From assembly GCA_021823825.1 (NCBI GenBank), contig JAKANJ010000024.1, forward strand, positions 1-8,043: a stretch of 8,043 nt of DNA, given 5' to 3'. The first letter of the stretch is position 1, and each line of letters opens with the position of its first letter. Shown here piece after piece: positions 1 through 5,699 of this stretch. A program made the position numbers and the translations under genes. This DNA is from a bacterium (GTDB taxonomy: Bacteria > Patescibacteriota > Minisyncoccia > Phycocordibacterales > UBA1550). The notes beneath the pieces are model-generated. The model saw only the letters and a program-made list of their open reading frames with translations, did not search any database and had not been told where the DNA came from.

Positions 1-1
1 G

Positions 2-1213
2 TTTGGCACAGATGTTCTTGGACTCGTCCAAGGGGTCACAAAAATGAGCAAGCTTAAATATCACGGCGTAGAGCGCCACGTAGAAAGCCTTCGCAAGTTT
101 TTTATTGCAATGTCAAAAGACATCCGTGTTCTTATCATTAAACTTGCGGACCGTTTGCACAATATCCAAACACTAGAGTACCTTCCAGAAGCCCGACAAA
201 AACGCGTTGCAATTGAGACACTTGAAATTCACGCACGCCTTGCTGATCGTTTTGGTATTTCAAAATGGAAATCAATACTTGAGGACGCTGCTTTCCCGTA
301 CGCATTTCCAAAAGAGTATGCGCAAGTGCTTTCCATTATCAAAAATGAGCGTGTAGCAAATCAAAAATACGCCGAAAAAATTCATCACTCATTTCAAAAA
401 GAGCTTATCACCAACGGACTAAAAGCTGCGCGTGTTGATTATCGTGTCAAAAATCTCTACAGTTTTTGGAAAAAACTTGCTCGCAAAGAAATGGATGCAG
501 AAAAAATTTATGATATTCTCGCTGTAAGGATAGTAGTAAAAACAGTTGAGGAATGCTACCGAGCACTAGGTATTATCCACGCACACTGGCGCCCTGTCCC
601 TGGCAGAATCAAGGACTATATTGCAGTACCAAAGCCAAACGGCTATCGCTCCCTGCATACTACCATTTTTAGAGGGGATGGAGGCGTCGTTGAAATACAA
701 ATTCTCACTGAAGAAATGTATACTGAGGCACAATACGGTATTGCTGCCCACCTTTTCTATAAAGAAACAGGTGGTTCAAGCGGTAACATTGAAAAGAACA
801 CGGCGTGGGTTAAAGAACTAACGCGGTGGCAAAAAGAAGTTGCGCGATCAGATGAATTCCTTGAACATCTCCATATGGACTTCTTTAACAATCGCGTTTT
901 CGTGTTTACTCCAAATGGCGATGTTATAGATCTCCCCGAAGACTCTAGTCCGATAGATTTTGCATATGCCATCCATTCAGATATCGGAGATCATGTTGCC
1001 GGGGCATGGGTAGATGGCAAGCTGGTACCCCTTGATACAAAACTGCAAAACGGCAATGTCGTTGAAATTGACACAAAAGAGACAGCTTGCCCAAAACGCA
1101 AGTGGTTGGATTATGTCAAAACATCATTCGCCAGACAGCATATACAGACATACTTAAAAAGAACGAACGCAGCGGAAATTGCCGCGCAAGAATTTTTGAA
1201 CAAGAAGAGATAA
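2..1213 (+). CDS. rel: RelA/SpoT-family (p)ppGpp synthetase/hydrolase, 5' end cut by window
   Basis: Makes, and probably degrades, the stringent-response alarmone (p)ppGpp in the cytoplasm. The frame is open from base 2, and the residues before the first ATG at 44 (FGTDVLGLVQGVTK) are standard family sequence, so that ATG is internal and the true start lies outside the window. In order I see the C-terminal half of the HD hydrolase domain with the metal/ppGpp-binding ADRLHN motif; the synthetase domain with RIKD (605-616), the G-loop YRSLHT (644-661) and the catalytic Glu of VEIQI (692-694); and a TGS domain from about 890 to 1075. RIKD is the RxKD type found in bifunctional Rel/SpoT rather than the ExDD of synthetase-only RelA. 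The HD and ED hydrolase residues lie upstream, so hydrolase activity cannot be judged. The protein stops about 40 residues after the TGS domain, without the zinc-finger/RIS and ACT domains of full-length Rel. 403 residues are visible. Confidence 0.95.
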   Translation, partial: FGTDVLGLVQGVTKMSKLKYHGVERHVESLRKFFIAMSKDIRVLIIKLADRLHNIQTLEYLPEARQKRVAIETLEIHARLADRFGISKWKSILEDAAFPYAFPKEYAQVLSIIKNERVANQKYAEKIHHSFQKELITNGLKAARVDYRVKNLYSFWKKLARKEMDAEKIYDILAVRIVVKTVEECYRALGIIHAHWRPVPGRIKDYIAVPKPNGYRSLHTTIFRGDGGVVEIQILTEEMYTEAQYGIAAHLFYKETGGSSGNIEKNTAWVKELTRWQKEVARSDEFLEHLHMDFFNNRVFVFTPNGDVIDLPEDSSPIDFAYAIHSDIGDHVAGAWVDGKLVPLDTKLQNGNVVEIDTKETACPKRKWLDYVKTSFARQHIQTYLKRTNAAEIAAQEFLNKKR

Positions 1214-1258
1214 TGTAAAAGGACCTTATACTTTGCAAAGTATAAGGTCCTTTTACAT
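1213..1258. terminator. Bidirectional intrinsic terminator, perfect palindrome
   Basis: A perfect 46-nt palindrome with 23-base arms is centred between 1235 and 1236. Each arm holds AAAAGGACC or its complement, so either strand forms a GC-containing stem ending in a T-run. It lies between the convergent rel and parB genes. Its first base is the last base of the rel TAA stop, and parB ends 10 bases beyond the other side. This is the expected form of a terminator shared by both genes. Confidence 0.85.
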
Positions 1259-1268
1259 GAGCGAAAAT

Positions 1269-2240
1269 TTAAATTGAGAAGTTTCTCACATTATAGATAT
1301 CTTCCTCAGGCTCCTTTTCCATAGCAACTTCTGTACCGGATTCCGCAAGCTCCCCAGGGACGGCTTCGGGTTCATTCTCGCGAGTCTCTTCTGGACCCCA
1401 CTCTCTATCAAATCGCTTCACCAAATTCCTTACGTCTTCGTCTGAAAAGAAATCAATAACAATCTTTCCACCAACCTCCCTTTTTTCAATCTGCACCCGT
1501 GTACCAAGTTTTTCTGTAAGCTCATGTTCAAGATTTGCCATTTCTGGGTTGACGTCGGGCTTGCGGACACGGTCTACTGCAATACGGCGCGCAATACGCT
1601 CTGCATCACGCACATTGAGTTTTTTATAAATAATTTCCTTATAAAGGGTAAGCTGCTCTTCTTTGCGGTCAGAAAGCATAAGAAGTGGACGCGAGTGCCC
1701 TTCGTTGATACGACGTTCTGCAAGAGCATTTAGTATTTCTTCGGGCAGTGCAAGAAGTCGCAAGGTATTAGAAACGTACTCACGGCTTTTGCCAACTTTC
1801 GCAGCAATTTGTTGGTGCTTAAAGCCAAAATCTTCTGCCAGGCGCTGAAACGCTTTTGCACGATCAACAGGATTCAGGTCTTCGCGCTGCAAATTTTCAA
1901 TAATAGCGAGCTCCAATTTCATCTGATCCTCTTCTTCCTTCCCTTCTTCTCCAATACGAATAAGCACGGGCACTTGTGTAAGTCCCGCAAGCTTTGAGGC
2001 TCTTAAGCGACGCTCTCCAGCGATGAGCTCATACTCCACAGCAAGGCCACCATCTGCCTTTTCGATTTCACGACGTGTCACTACGAGTGGTTGCAATATG
2101 CCATATTGCTTGATAGAGTCCGCAAGATCACGAAGCTTGTACTCATCAAACTCTTTACGAGGCTGAAAAGGGTTTGGCTTAATTTTTTCTACCTCAATCC
2201 AGAATATTGAGTTTTGGTACCGTTCATTTGCTTGAGGCAT
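1269..2240 (-). CDS. parB: Chromosome-partitioning protein ParB (Spo0J/Noc family)
   Basis: CTP-dependent DNA clamp that loads at parS sites and, with ParA and SMC, organises and segregates the replication origin. The 323-residue protein has the N-terminal ParB/Srx domain (about 13-120) with the NPFQPR entry motif, the CTP-binding GERRLRA (75-81) and ENLQREDLNP (115-124), then a helix-turn-helix DNA-binding region (about 140-163, KHQQIAAKVGKSREYVSNTL). A C-terminal dimerisation part is followed by an acidic Glu/Pro-rich tail. I chose ATG 2240. The longer GTG start at 2273 would add 11 residues unlike ParB and would lie inside the likely promoter. No Shine-Dalgarno sequence precedes ATG 2240. 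No parA is adjacent and I noticed no parS-like palindrome in the window. Probably monocistronic, ending at the shared palindrome. Confidence 0.95.
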   Translation of the reverse strand: MPQANERYQNSIFWIEVEKIKPNPFQPRKEFDEYKLRDLADSIKQYGILQPLVVTRREIEKADGGLAVEYELIAGERRLRASKLAGLTQVPVLIRIGEEGKEEEDQMKLELAIIENLQREDLNPVDRAKAFQRLAEDFGFKHQQIAAKVGKSREYVSNTLRLLALPEEILNALAERRINEGHSRPLLMLSDRKEEQLTLYKEIIYKKLNVRDAERIARRIAVDRVRKPDVNPEMANLEHELTEKLGTRVQIEKREVGGKIVIDFFSDEDVRNLVKRFDREWGPEETRENEPEAVPGELAESGTEVAMEKEPEEDIYNVRNFSI

Positions 2241-2263
2241 GTTTATTAAATAATTATTGGTAT

Positions 2264-2291
2264 ATTTTAGCACAAGTTTTGTCCATCACAA
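2264..2291 (-). promoter_or_regulatory. Predicted parB promoter
   Basis: On the minus strand TTGTGA (2291-2286) and TAAAAT (2269-2264) are separated by 16 bases. This places transcription start about 15-20 bases before ATG 2240. It supports that start over GTG 2273. Spacing and -10 are good and the -35 is moderate. Confidence 0.5.
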
Positions 2292-2301
2292 ACAACAACT
2301 A

Positions 2302-2331
2302 TTGACTTTTATACTGATTCTGTGCTATAAT
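2302..2331 (+). promoter_or_regulatory. Strong sigma70-type promoter of the 2354 gene
   Basis: TTGACT (2302-2307) and a perfect TATAAT (2326-2331) are separated by 18 bases, with an extended -10 TG two bases upstream of the TATAAT. It points away from the parB promoter, whose -35 lies only 10 bases away on the other strand, so the two may compete or share regulators. Confidence 0.8.
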
Positions 2332-2340
2332 AGACATAGA

Positions 2341-2348
2341 AAAGGAGG
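2341..2348 (+). promoter_or_regulatory. Strong Shine-Dalgarno site deciding the 2354 start
   Basis: AAAGGAGG is near-perfectly complementary to the 16S anti-SD. Its spacing of 5 bases favours ATG 2354 over GTG 2351. Such a site is absent from the core genes around it. Confidence 0.8.
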
Positions 2349-2353
2349 TTGTG

Positions 2354-2704
2354 ATGCCCGTTCCCCTTGATGTTTTCAAGTCAGCAATGGAGGAAGTGAA
2401 AATTCTTTATCAAGAGGGTTGTGAACTCTCCAAGAAGCACCACTGCCCAAAACCGCAGTTTAACAATCTCATCCGTAACGTCGTCAACAAAATGAGATTA
2501 AGCGGCGACGATTCAGCAGATTTGGTGCACGAACTCGCCAAGTTCTTTGGTCGGCGAGGCGGTAAAAAACAACCGCGTAAACCACGATCAAAAAAGTCGC
2601 AGAAGAAAACCAAAAAGGCAATCGTCATTGACTCGCAGACGAAGCTCGACATGATCAATATGGCCCGTCAGGCCAATGAGCACATCTGCCCCGTGGACGA
2701 ATGA
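2354..2704 (+). CDS. Small hypothetical protein with a highly basic segment
   Basis: I do not recognise the family. The 116-residue product is soluble, with no signal peptide or membrane segment. Residues 1-66 look helical (PLDVFKSAMEEVKILYQE; NKMRLSGDDSADLVHELAKFF). Residues 67-88 carry 13 Lys/Arg in 22 positions, suggesting nucleic acid contact, and a short helical end follows. Three cysteines (23, 31, 112) and two histidines (29, 30) form no clear metal motif. The SD AAAGGAGG (2341-2348) is 5 bases from ATG 2354 but only 2 from the in-frame GTG at 2351, so ATG is preferred. The gene has its own strong promoter and terminator and so is a single-gene unit. Coding is supported by the complete expression signals and the TGA just before the terminator. 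A DNA- or RNA-binding role is only inference. Confidence 0.8.
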   Translation: MPVPLDVFKSAMEEVKILYQEGCELSKKHHCPKPQFNNLIRNVVNKMRLSGDDSADLVHELAKFFGRRGGKKQPRKPRSKKSQKKTKKAIVIDSQTKLDMINMARQANEHICPVDE

Positions 2705-2722
2705 CCAATAGCACCGTACAGC

Positions 2723-2750
2723 AAGAGCCCACTCAACCTGGGCTCTTTTT
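2723..2750 (+). terminator. Intrinsic terminator of the 2354 gene
   Basis: The stem AAGAGCCC / GGGCTCTT (8 bp, 2723-2730 with 2740-2747) encloses a 9-base loop and runs into TTTTT (2746-2750), starting 19 bases after the TGA. It overlaps the last codon of the convergent DUF5654 gene by two bases. On the minus strand no T-run follows the stem, so it acts mainly on + transcripts. Confidence 0.85.
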
Positions 2751-3060
2751 AGTTCTTCTTTTCAGGTGGCTGTACTATGTATATCGTCACGAATACAACG
2801 ATTATCGTTAGGACTATTGAGTAAAAGAATTTTGCAAACAGGGATCCTCCGCTTGATGCTGGATATAAATAGTCAATAAGAGACTTGATAGCTTCGTTCC
2901 AAGAAAGACCGACAACGAGACCAAGACCACCTGCAATATAGCTTGCTGTAGCTTCGCGCACCTTACTTCGAACACGTTGTGTCTCTTTTTTAATACCTTT
3001 TGCAACTACCTTAAAATCCTTCTCTTCTTCCCTACTAAGATTATTTTGAGAATTTTCCAT
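2749..3060 (-). CDS. DUF5654-like small membrane protein
   Basis: A 103-residue protein of unknown function. It has a charged, probably cytoplasmic N-terminal stretch (about 1-37, rich in Lys, Arg and Glu), a first hydrophobic helix (about 40-62) ending in the WNEAI motif (54-58), a short Ser/Gly loop, and a second strong membrane helix (about 78-97), then a PPEKKN tail. The pattern GLGLVVGLSWNEAIKSL followed by a TM helix resembles DUF5654, a small two-helix family I know from archaea and CPR bacteria. I matched it by eye, so the family call is likely but unproven. The start lies 12 bases after the HAD phosphatase stop on the same strand, so the two are probably co-transcribed. No SD sequence is present. 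Confidence 0.85.
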   Translation of the reverse strand: MENSQNNLSREEEKDFKVVAKGIKKETQRVRSKVREATASYIAGGLGLVVGLSWNEAIKSLIDYLYPASSGGSLFAKFFYSIVLTIIVVFVTIYIVQPPEKKN

Positions 3061-3072
3061 ACATAGTACTGG

Positions 3073-3780
3073 TTAAAGCTTATAAATTACATCCTTTCGT
3101 TCAACCTCAATTTCCCAACCAGCTCGTTTTGCATATTTATAAAGTTTCATATTAGGGTTAAAACATATTGGACGTTCAACAAGTTTAAGAAACGTGATGT
3201 CGCTTTCGGTATCTCCTACCCCAACCGAACCATCGAGAGTCAAGTTATTAATTTCCACTGCCCTCCGCAAAAGATTTGCTTTGTCTGCGATCATAAATTC
3301 ATCAACAATTTCTCCAGTGAAACAATTATTTGAATCAACTTTATATAGCCTCCCATATACCTTATCAAACCCAAAATCGTTACAAAAAACATCCAACACT
3401 CCTTTGGGTGAGTTCGAGATTGCAAGCAAAAAATAATTCTTTTTCTTTAAGTCGCGAATCAAATTTTTGGTAAAAAGATACACTCGATTTCGATAACGCT
3501 CAACAACAATTTTGGATGCTCTTTCAAAGTCTTCTGCTGATACGCCAATGATATTTTTAACAAAGACCCGAACGACAGCCATAATGTAGGCGTCGTAATT
3601 ATCCTTGCGATCCAACCAGTTAATTTTTTCTTTTTCGTACTGGAGCCGAACTGTTGCTGGAAAAAGTTTAAGTTCAATCAGTACTTCAACAATTTCAATG
3701 AGCAAACTCGAGCGAAAGATTGTGCCGTCAATATCAAAAATGGCAACTTTCCTGGGTTTTGGGGATAATTTTGCTTTCAT
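3073..3780 (-). CDS. HAD-superfamily IB phosphatase (phosphoserine-phosphatase-like)
   Basis: Magnesium-dependent hydrolase acting by a phospho-aspartate intermediate. All four HAD motifs are visible in the 235 residues: motif I FDIDGT (nucleophile D16, acid/base D18), motif II S121 in AISNS, motif III K166, and motif IV GDTESD (188-193). The cap between motifs I and II is helical (about 25-105), the subclass I arrangement seen in SerB and related PSP-like or HAD-IB hydrolases. The substrate cannot be read from the sequence. Phosphoserine is possible, but this group also includes lipid-phosphate and sugar-phosphate phosphatases. ATG 3780 lacks an SD. A weak TACAAT lies just upstream, so the message may be leaderless. 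It is the first gene of a probable two-gene operon with the DUF5654 protein, which may suggest work at or near the membrane (inference). Confidence 0.9.
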   Translation of the reverse strand: MKAKLSPKPRKVAIFDIDGTIFRSSLLIEIVEVLIELKLFPATVRLQYEKEKINWLDRKDNYDAYIMAVVRVFVKNIIGVSAEDFERASKIVVERYRNRVYLFTKNLIRDLKKKNYFLLAISNSPKGVLDVFCNDFGFDKVYGRLYKVDSNNCFTGEIVDEFMIADKANLLRRAVEINNLTLDGSVGVGDTESDITFLKLVERPICFNPNMKLYKYAKRAGWEIEVERKDVIYKL

Positions 3781-3862
3781 ACTGCCATTGTAACCTGTTT
3801 TGAACTATTTATAAATATTTAAGATTCTTATGGAGGGCTGACTGGTACTAAACGCTGGGTAG

Positions 3863-3891
3863 TTGACAAAATCAAAATAAAAGAGTATAGT
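3863..3891 (+). promoter_or_regulatory. Consensus sigma70-type promoter of the zinc-ribbon gene
   Basis: A perfect TTGACA (3863-3868) and TATAGT (3886-3891) are separated by the ideal 17 bases. The start site would be near 3898, giving a leader of about 53 bases before ATG 3951. That leader contains the palindrome TGTGCACA (3916-3923), which could be an operator, though there is no further support for that. Confidence 0.85.
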
Positions 3892-3938
3892 ATACAAAGA
3901 TGCATGCTATTTCGGTGTGCACATGAACACGTTCTTTC

Positions 3939-3946
3939 AAGGAGAG
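3939..3946 (+). promoter_or_regulatory. Shine-Dalgarno site of the zinc-ribbon gene
   Basis: AAGGAGAG ends 4 bases before ATG 3951, with the AAGGAG core 6 bases away. It settles the start against an out-of-frame ATG at 3923 that has no such site. Confidence 0.8.
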
Positions 3947-3950
3947 ACAC

Positions 3951-4385
3951 ATGAACACAACCCTCACTCCGGTTGCCAAACGCCCCTGTGGTGCCTGCGG
4001 CATTCCCTTTCCGGTCAAGGAGGCCACCCACCCGACCAGTTTCTACTGCACTTCCTGCAACAAGGCCGTGCAGAAGGGCATTCGGACCGGTGAGATCCTG
4101 AACCAGCTCTGGTTCGAGCGGTTCTGGGAGATGGTGGTGAAGCTCGAGAAGCATCGCCTCCGCGTCCGCAAGCCCCTCACAACCGAGGAGTACAAGGCGC
4201 TTGACCAGTTCAAACAGGCCATGCACCGATCACGCACGAGCATCGACCTCCCGGGAGACCAAGGAGTCCTCACCGACCAAGAGTGGGCCACCATCGCGAA
4301 GCCCAAGCTCGGTCAATACAGGCGGCATCTCAAAACCAAGGAGATCAGCCTGCTCGAGGTCCTCATTGCCCACGCCGAAGACTAA
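3951..4385 (+). CDS. GC-rich hypothetical protein with N-terminal zinc ribbon
   Basis: I do not recognise the family. The 144-residue soluble protein begins with CGAC at 13-16 and CTSC at 33-36, a CxxC-x16-CxxC spacing typical of a treble-clef or zinc-ribbon metal site. The rest (about 40-144) looks helical, with aromatic and basic patches (NQLWFERFWEMVVKLEKHRLR) and TTEEYKALDQFKQ and LTDQEWATIAKP segments. The gene stands out by composition: one 60-base row I counted (3961-4020) is 65% GC, and C or G dominates third codon positions, while neighbours are visibly AT-richer. It has its own consensus promoter, SD and terminator. The composition suggests acquisition, or strong codon selection for high expression. 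A nucleic-acid- or protein-binding role is plausible from the zinc ribbon but unproven. Confidence 0.85.
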   Translation: MNTTLTPVAKRPCGACGIPFPVKEATHPTSFYCTSCNKAVQKGIRTGEILNQLWFERFWEMVVKLEKHRLRVRKPLTTEEYKALDQFKQAMHRSRTSIDLPGDQGVLTDQEWATIAKPKLGQYRRHLKTKEISLLEVLIAHAED

Positions 4386-4403
4386 GCTCTTCGACCGCCA
4401 ACA

Positions 4404-4436
4404 AAAAGCCGCCCATTACTGGGCGGTTTTCTTTTT
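4404..4436 (+). terminator. Intrinsic terminator of the zinc-ribbon gene
   Basis: The stem CCGCCC (4409-4414) / GGGCGG (4421-4426) has a 6-base loop and is extended by a G-T pair and A-T pairs. It is followed by TTTTCTTTTT (4427-4436) and lies about 20 bases after the stop. It ends just before the stop codon of the convergent deacetylase gene. On the minus strand the stem is followed by TTTTTGTT, so it may serve both genes. Confidence 0.9.
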
Positions 4437-4438
4437 AA

Positions 4439-5329
4439 CTAGCGACTCAGAATATAAACAAAGTCATTAAAATTGTCACTGGTAAAGTATCCCTGCAGGT
4501 TATATAAATCCGCCTGTGAATGGTAGACCCCCTTGAACGTTCCACGAGCCGTTTTATATCCAGCTTCTTTAATAAGTGCTTCAATGCCTGGTGAAGAATA
4601 ACCAAACGGCTGGGCAAAGTTTACAACAGGCTTCCCAATTTCACTTTCTATTACTTTTTTACTTTTTACTATTTCATTTTTAATTTCAGGAACAGTCAAA
4701 TTTCTAAAAAGAGGGTGCGAAAGCGTATGGCTCCCAATAATCATACCTGCTGCACTCATTTCTCTTAATTGATCCCACGATAAGTAAGAAGGTCGATTCT
4801 TGTCGATGGGGTTAGAATATACGTAGAAAGTCGCAATCATATGATACTTTTTTAAAAGAGGAAATGCATATTTATATTGGTTCTCCCAACCGTCATCAAA
4901 AGAAAGCATTACTGGCTTAATGGTTGGGGTAGTCGTGCCAAGTTTGATATCCCTTGCAAGTTCATCAGGGCTTATTGTTGTGAAGCCATGCTTTTGAAGA
5001 TATGCGAGCTGACGTTCAAAAAGTGCTGGTGTAATATCAAAACGATCTTGTAAAATTGATTCTCCGAGAATATACGGACGAACGCTGTGATAAATTATGA
5101 TAGGAACTTTTACTTCTGGAGTAGTACTTGATGAAATAGAGGTAAGCATCTCCTCTGGTTCCTCCTGGAAGAAACTCTCCAAATAGGTAAAGTCCCCGTT
5201 TACCGTATGGGAAAAGTTGGGACCCGTAAATGTTCTGTACTCCACCATAACGTACACAATAGAGAGGAGTGCTGAAAATAATATAAATATTATGATTAAT
5301 TTTAAAATTTTTATATCAATAAATTTCAT
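4439..5329 (-). CDS. Membrane-anchored polysaccharide deacetylase (NodB domain)
   Basis: Probable metal-dependent carbohydrate esterase (family CE4) removing acetyl groups from an envelope or extracellular polysaccharide such as peptidoglycan or poly-N-acetylglucosamine. The 296-residue protein starts with a membrane helix (about 8-29) that looks like an uncleaved anchor, then a linker (30-72). The catalytic domain has YHSV (80-83) early, motif 1 SFDDGW (143-148, catalytic base D145, metal ligand D146), motif 2 SHTLSH (200-205, metal ligands H201 and H205) and motif 3 AQPFGY (239-244). The IIIYHS opening matches the PgaB/YadE-type branch. The substrate is not readable. The domain should face outside the membrane. 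No SD precedes ATG 5329, and I see no convincing promoter in the 80 bases between it and the tRNA, so read-through from the tRNA gene is possible. Confidence 0.92.
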   Translation of the reverse strand: MKFIDIKILKLIIIFILFSALLSIVYVMVEYRTFTGPNFSHTVNGDFTYLESFFQEEPEEMLTSISSSTTPEVKVPIIIYHSVRPYILGESILQDRFDITPALFERQLAYLQKHGFTTISPDELARDIKLGTTTPTIKPVMLSFDDGWENQYKYAFPLLKKYHMIATFYVYSNPIDKNRPSYLSWDQLREMSAAGMIIGSHTLSHPLFRNLTVPEIKNEIVKSKKVIESEIGKPVVNFAQPFGYSSPGIEALIKEAGYKTARGTFKGVYHSQADLYNLQGYFTSDNFNDFVYILSR

Positions 5330-5369
5330 GCATCAAATAGAATCATGCCCGGAAATGAGGTATGAATGA

Positions 5370-5398
5370 AATACCCTGCTCAACGAAGCAGATAAACC
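5370..5398 (-). repeat. Diverged repeat copy downstream of tRNA-Glu
   Basis: Read on the minus strand, this stretch (GGTTTATCTGCTTCG, then TTGAGCAGGGTATT) lines up with the core of the 62-bp repeats on the other side of the tRNA (GGTTTGTCGCTGCG, then CTGAGCACGGATT) with few mismatches and two one-base gaps. It contains a small hairpin (CTGCT / AGCAG, 5376-5391) without a T-run. I read it as the original 3' spacer of the tRNA gene or an old repeat copy. Confidence 0.5.
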
Positions 5399-5410
5399 TT
5401 AAGTAAACCA

Positions 5411-5482
5411 TGACCCTACAGAGAATCGAACTCTGATTTAAAGCTTGAGAAGCTTCCGTCCTAACCGTTAGACGATAGGGCC
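5411..5482 (-). tRNA. tRNA-Glu (anticodon CTC)
   Basis: Folded by eye as a 72-nt cloverleaf. The acceptor stem GGCCCTA / TAGGGTC has one G-U pair. The D arm is GTCT-AACGGTTA-GGAC. The anticodon arm GAAGC / GCTTT encloses loop TTCTCAA, giving anticodon CTC for GAG codons. The T arm CAGAG / CTCTG encloses TTCGATT, and the discriminator base is A. The D-arm sequence GTCTAACGGTTAGGAC is typical of tRNA-Glu. No CCA is encoded, so the tail must be added by the nucleotidyltransferase. The weak A-T and G-U closing pairs in the anticodon stem are acceptable. No clear promoter is visible in the repeat region upstream. Confidence 0.93.
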
Positions 5483-5690
5483 TCACTATTTACCACCAAC
5501 AATCCGTGCTCAGCGCAGCGACAAACCCGGTAAGCGATAGGACCTCACTATTTACCACCAACAATCCGTGCTCAGCGCAGCGACAAACCCGGTAAGCGAT
5601 AGGGCCTCACTATTTACCACCACACCCTCGATACTACACCACCACCAACAATCCGTGCTCAGCGCAGCGGCAAACTCAGAAGCGATAATG
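5474..5690 (-). repeat. 62-bp tandem repeats seeded from the tRNA-Glu 5' end
   Basis: Two full units (5474-5535 and 5536-5597) repeat with a period of 62 bases and are nearly identical, with one G/A difference at the junctions. A third, diverged unit starts at 5598 and carries a 25-base CAC-rich insertion (about 5623-5647). A 29-base core is identical in all three (5492-5520, 5554-5582, 5641-5669). Each unit contains, on the minus strand, GGCCCTATCG or GGTCCTATCG, the first ten bases of tRNA-Glu, followed by a sequence resembling the spacer found after the real tRNA. The array therefore looks like a tandem tRNA-plus-spacer duplication that lost most of the tRNA bodies. I see no credible coding sequence between 5483 and 5738. 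Confidence 0.85.
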
Positions 5691-5699
5691 TCCCAAATT

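Noticed and set aside
44..46. ATG at 44 as the rel start
   Set aside because: Conserved Rel sequence continues in frame upstream to the window edge, so this Met is internal.
1213..1258. The palindrome as a parS site for the adjacent ParB
   Set aside because: It does not resemble the TGTTTCACGTGAAACA type of parS and has the A-run, stem and T-run form of a terminator between convergent genes.
2271..2273. GTG at 2273 as the parB start
   Set aside because: It adds residues unlike ParB and would lie within the predicted -10/-35 region, so ATG 2240 fits better.
2702..2704. TGA recoded as glycine, as in some CPR groups
   Set aside because: Reading through would translate the terminator hairpin, and no other long gene in the window contains an in-frame TGA.
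3828..4306. Long minus-strand open frames opposite the zinc-ribbon gene
   Set aside because: They are shadows made possible by its high GC. The + strand has the promoter, SD, zinc motif and terminator.
5474..5690. Regular repeats as a CRISPR array
   Set aside because: The whole 62-bp unit is repeated with no unique spacers, only three copies exist, and the unit contains tRNA sequence. No cas gene is present.
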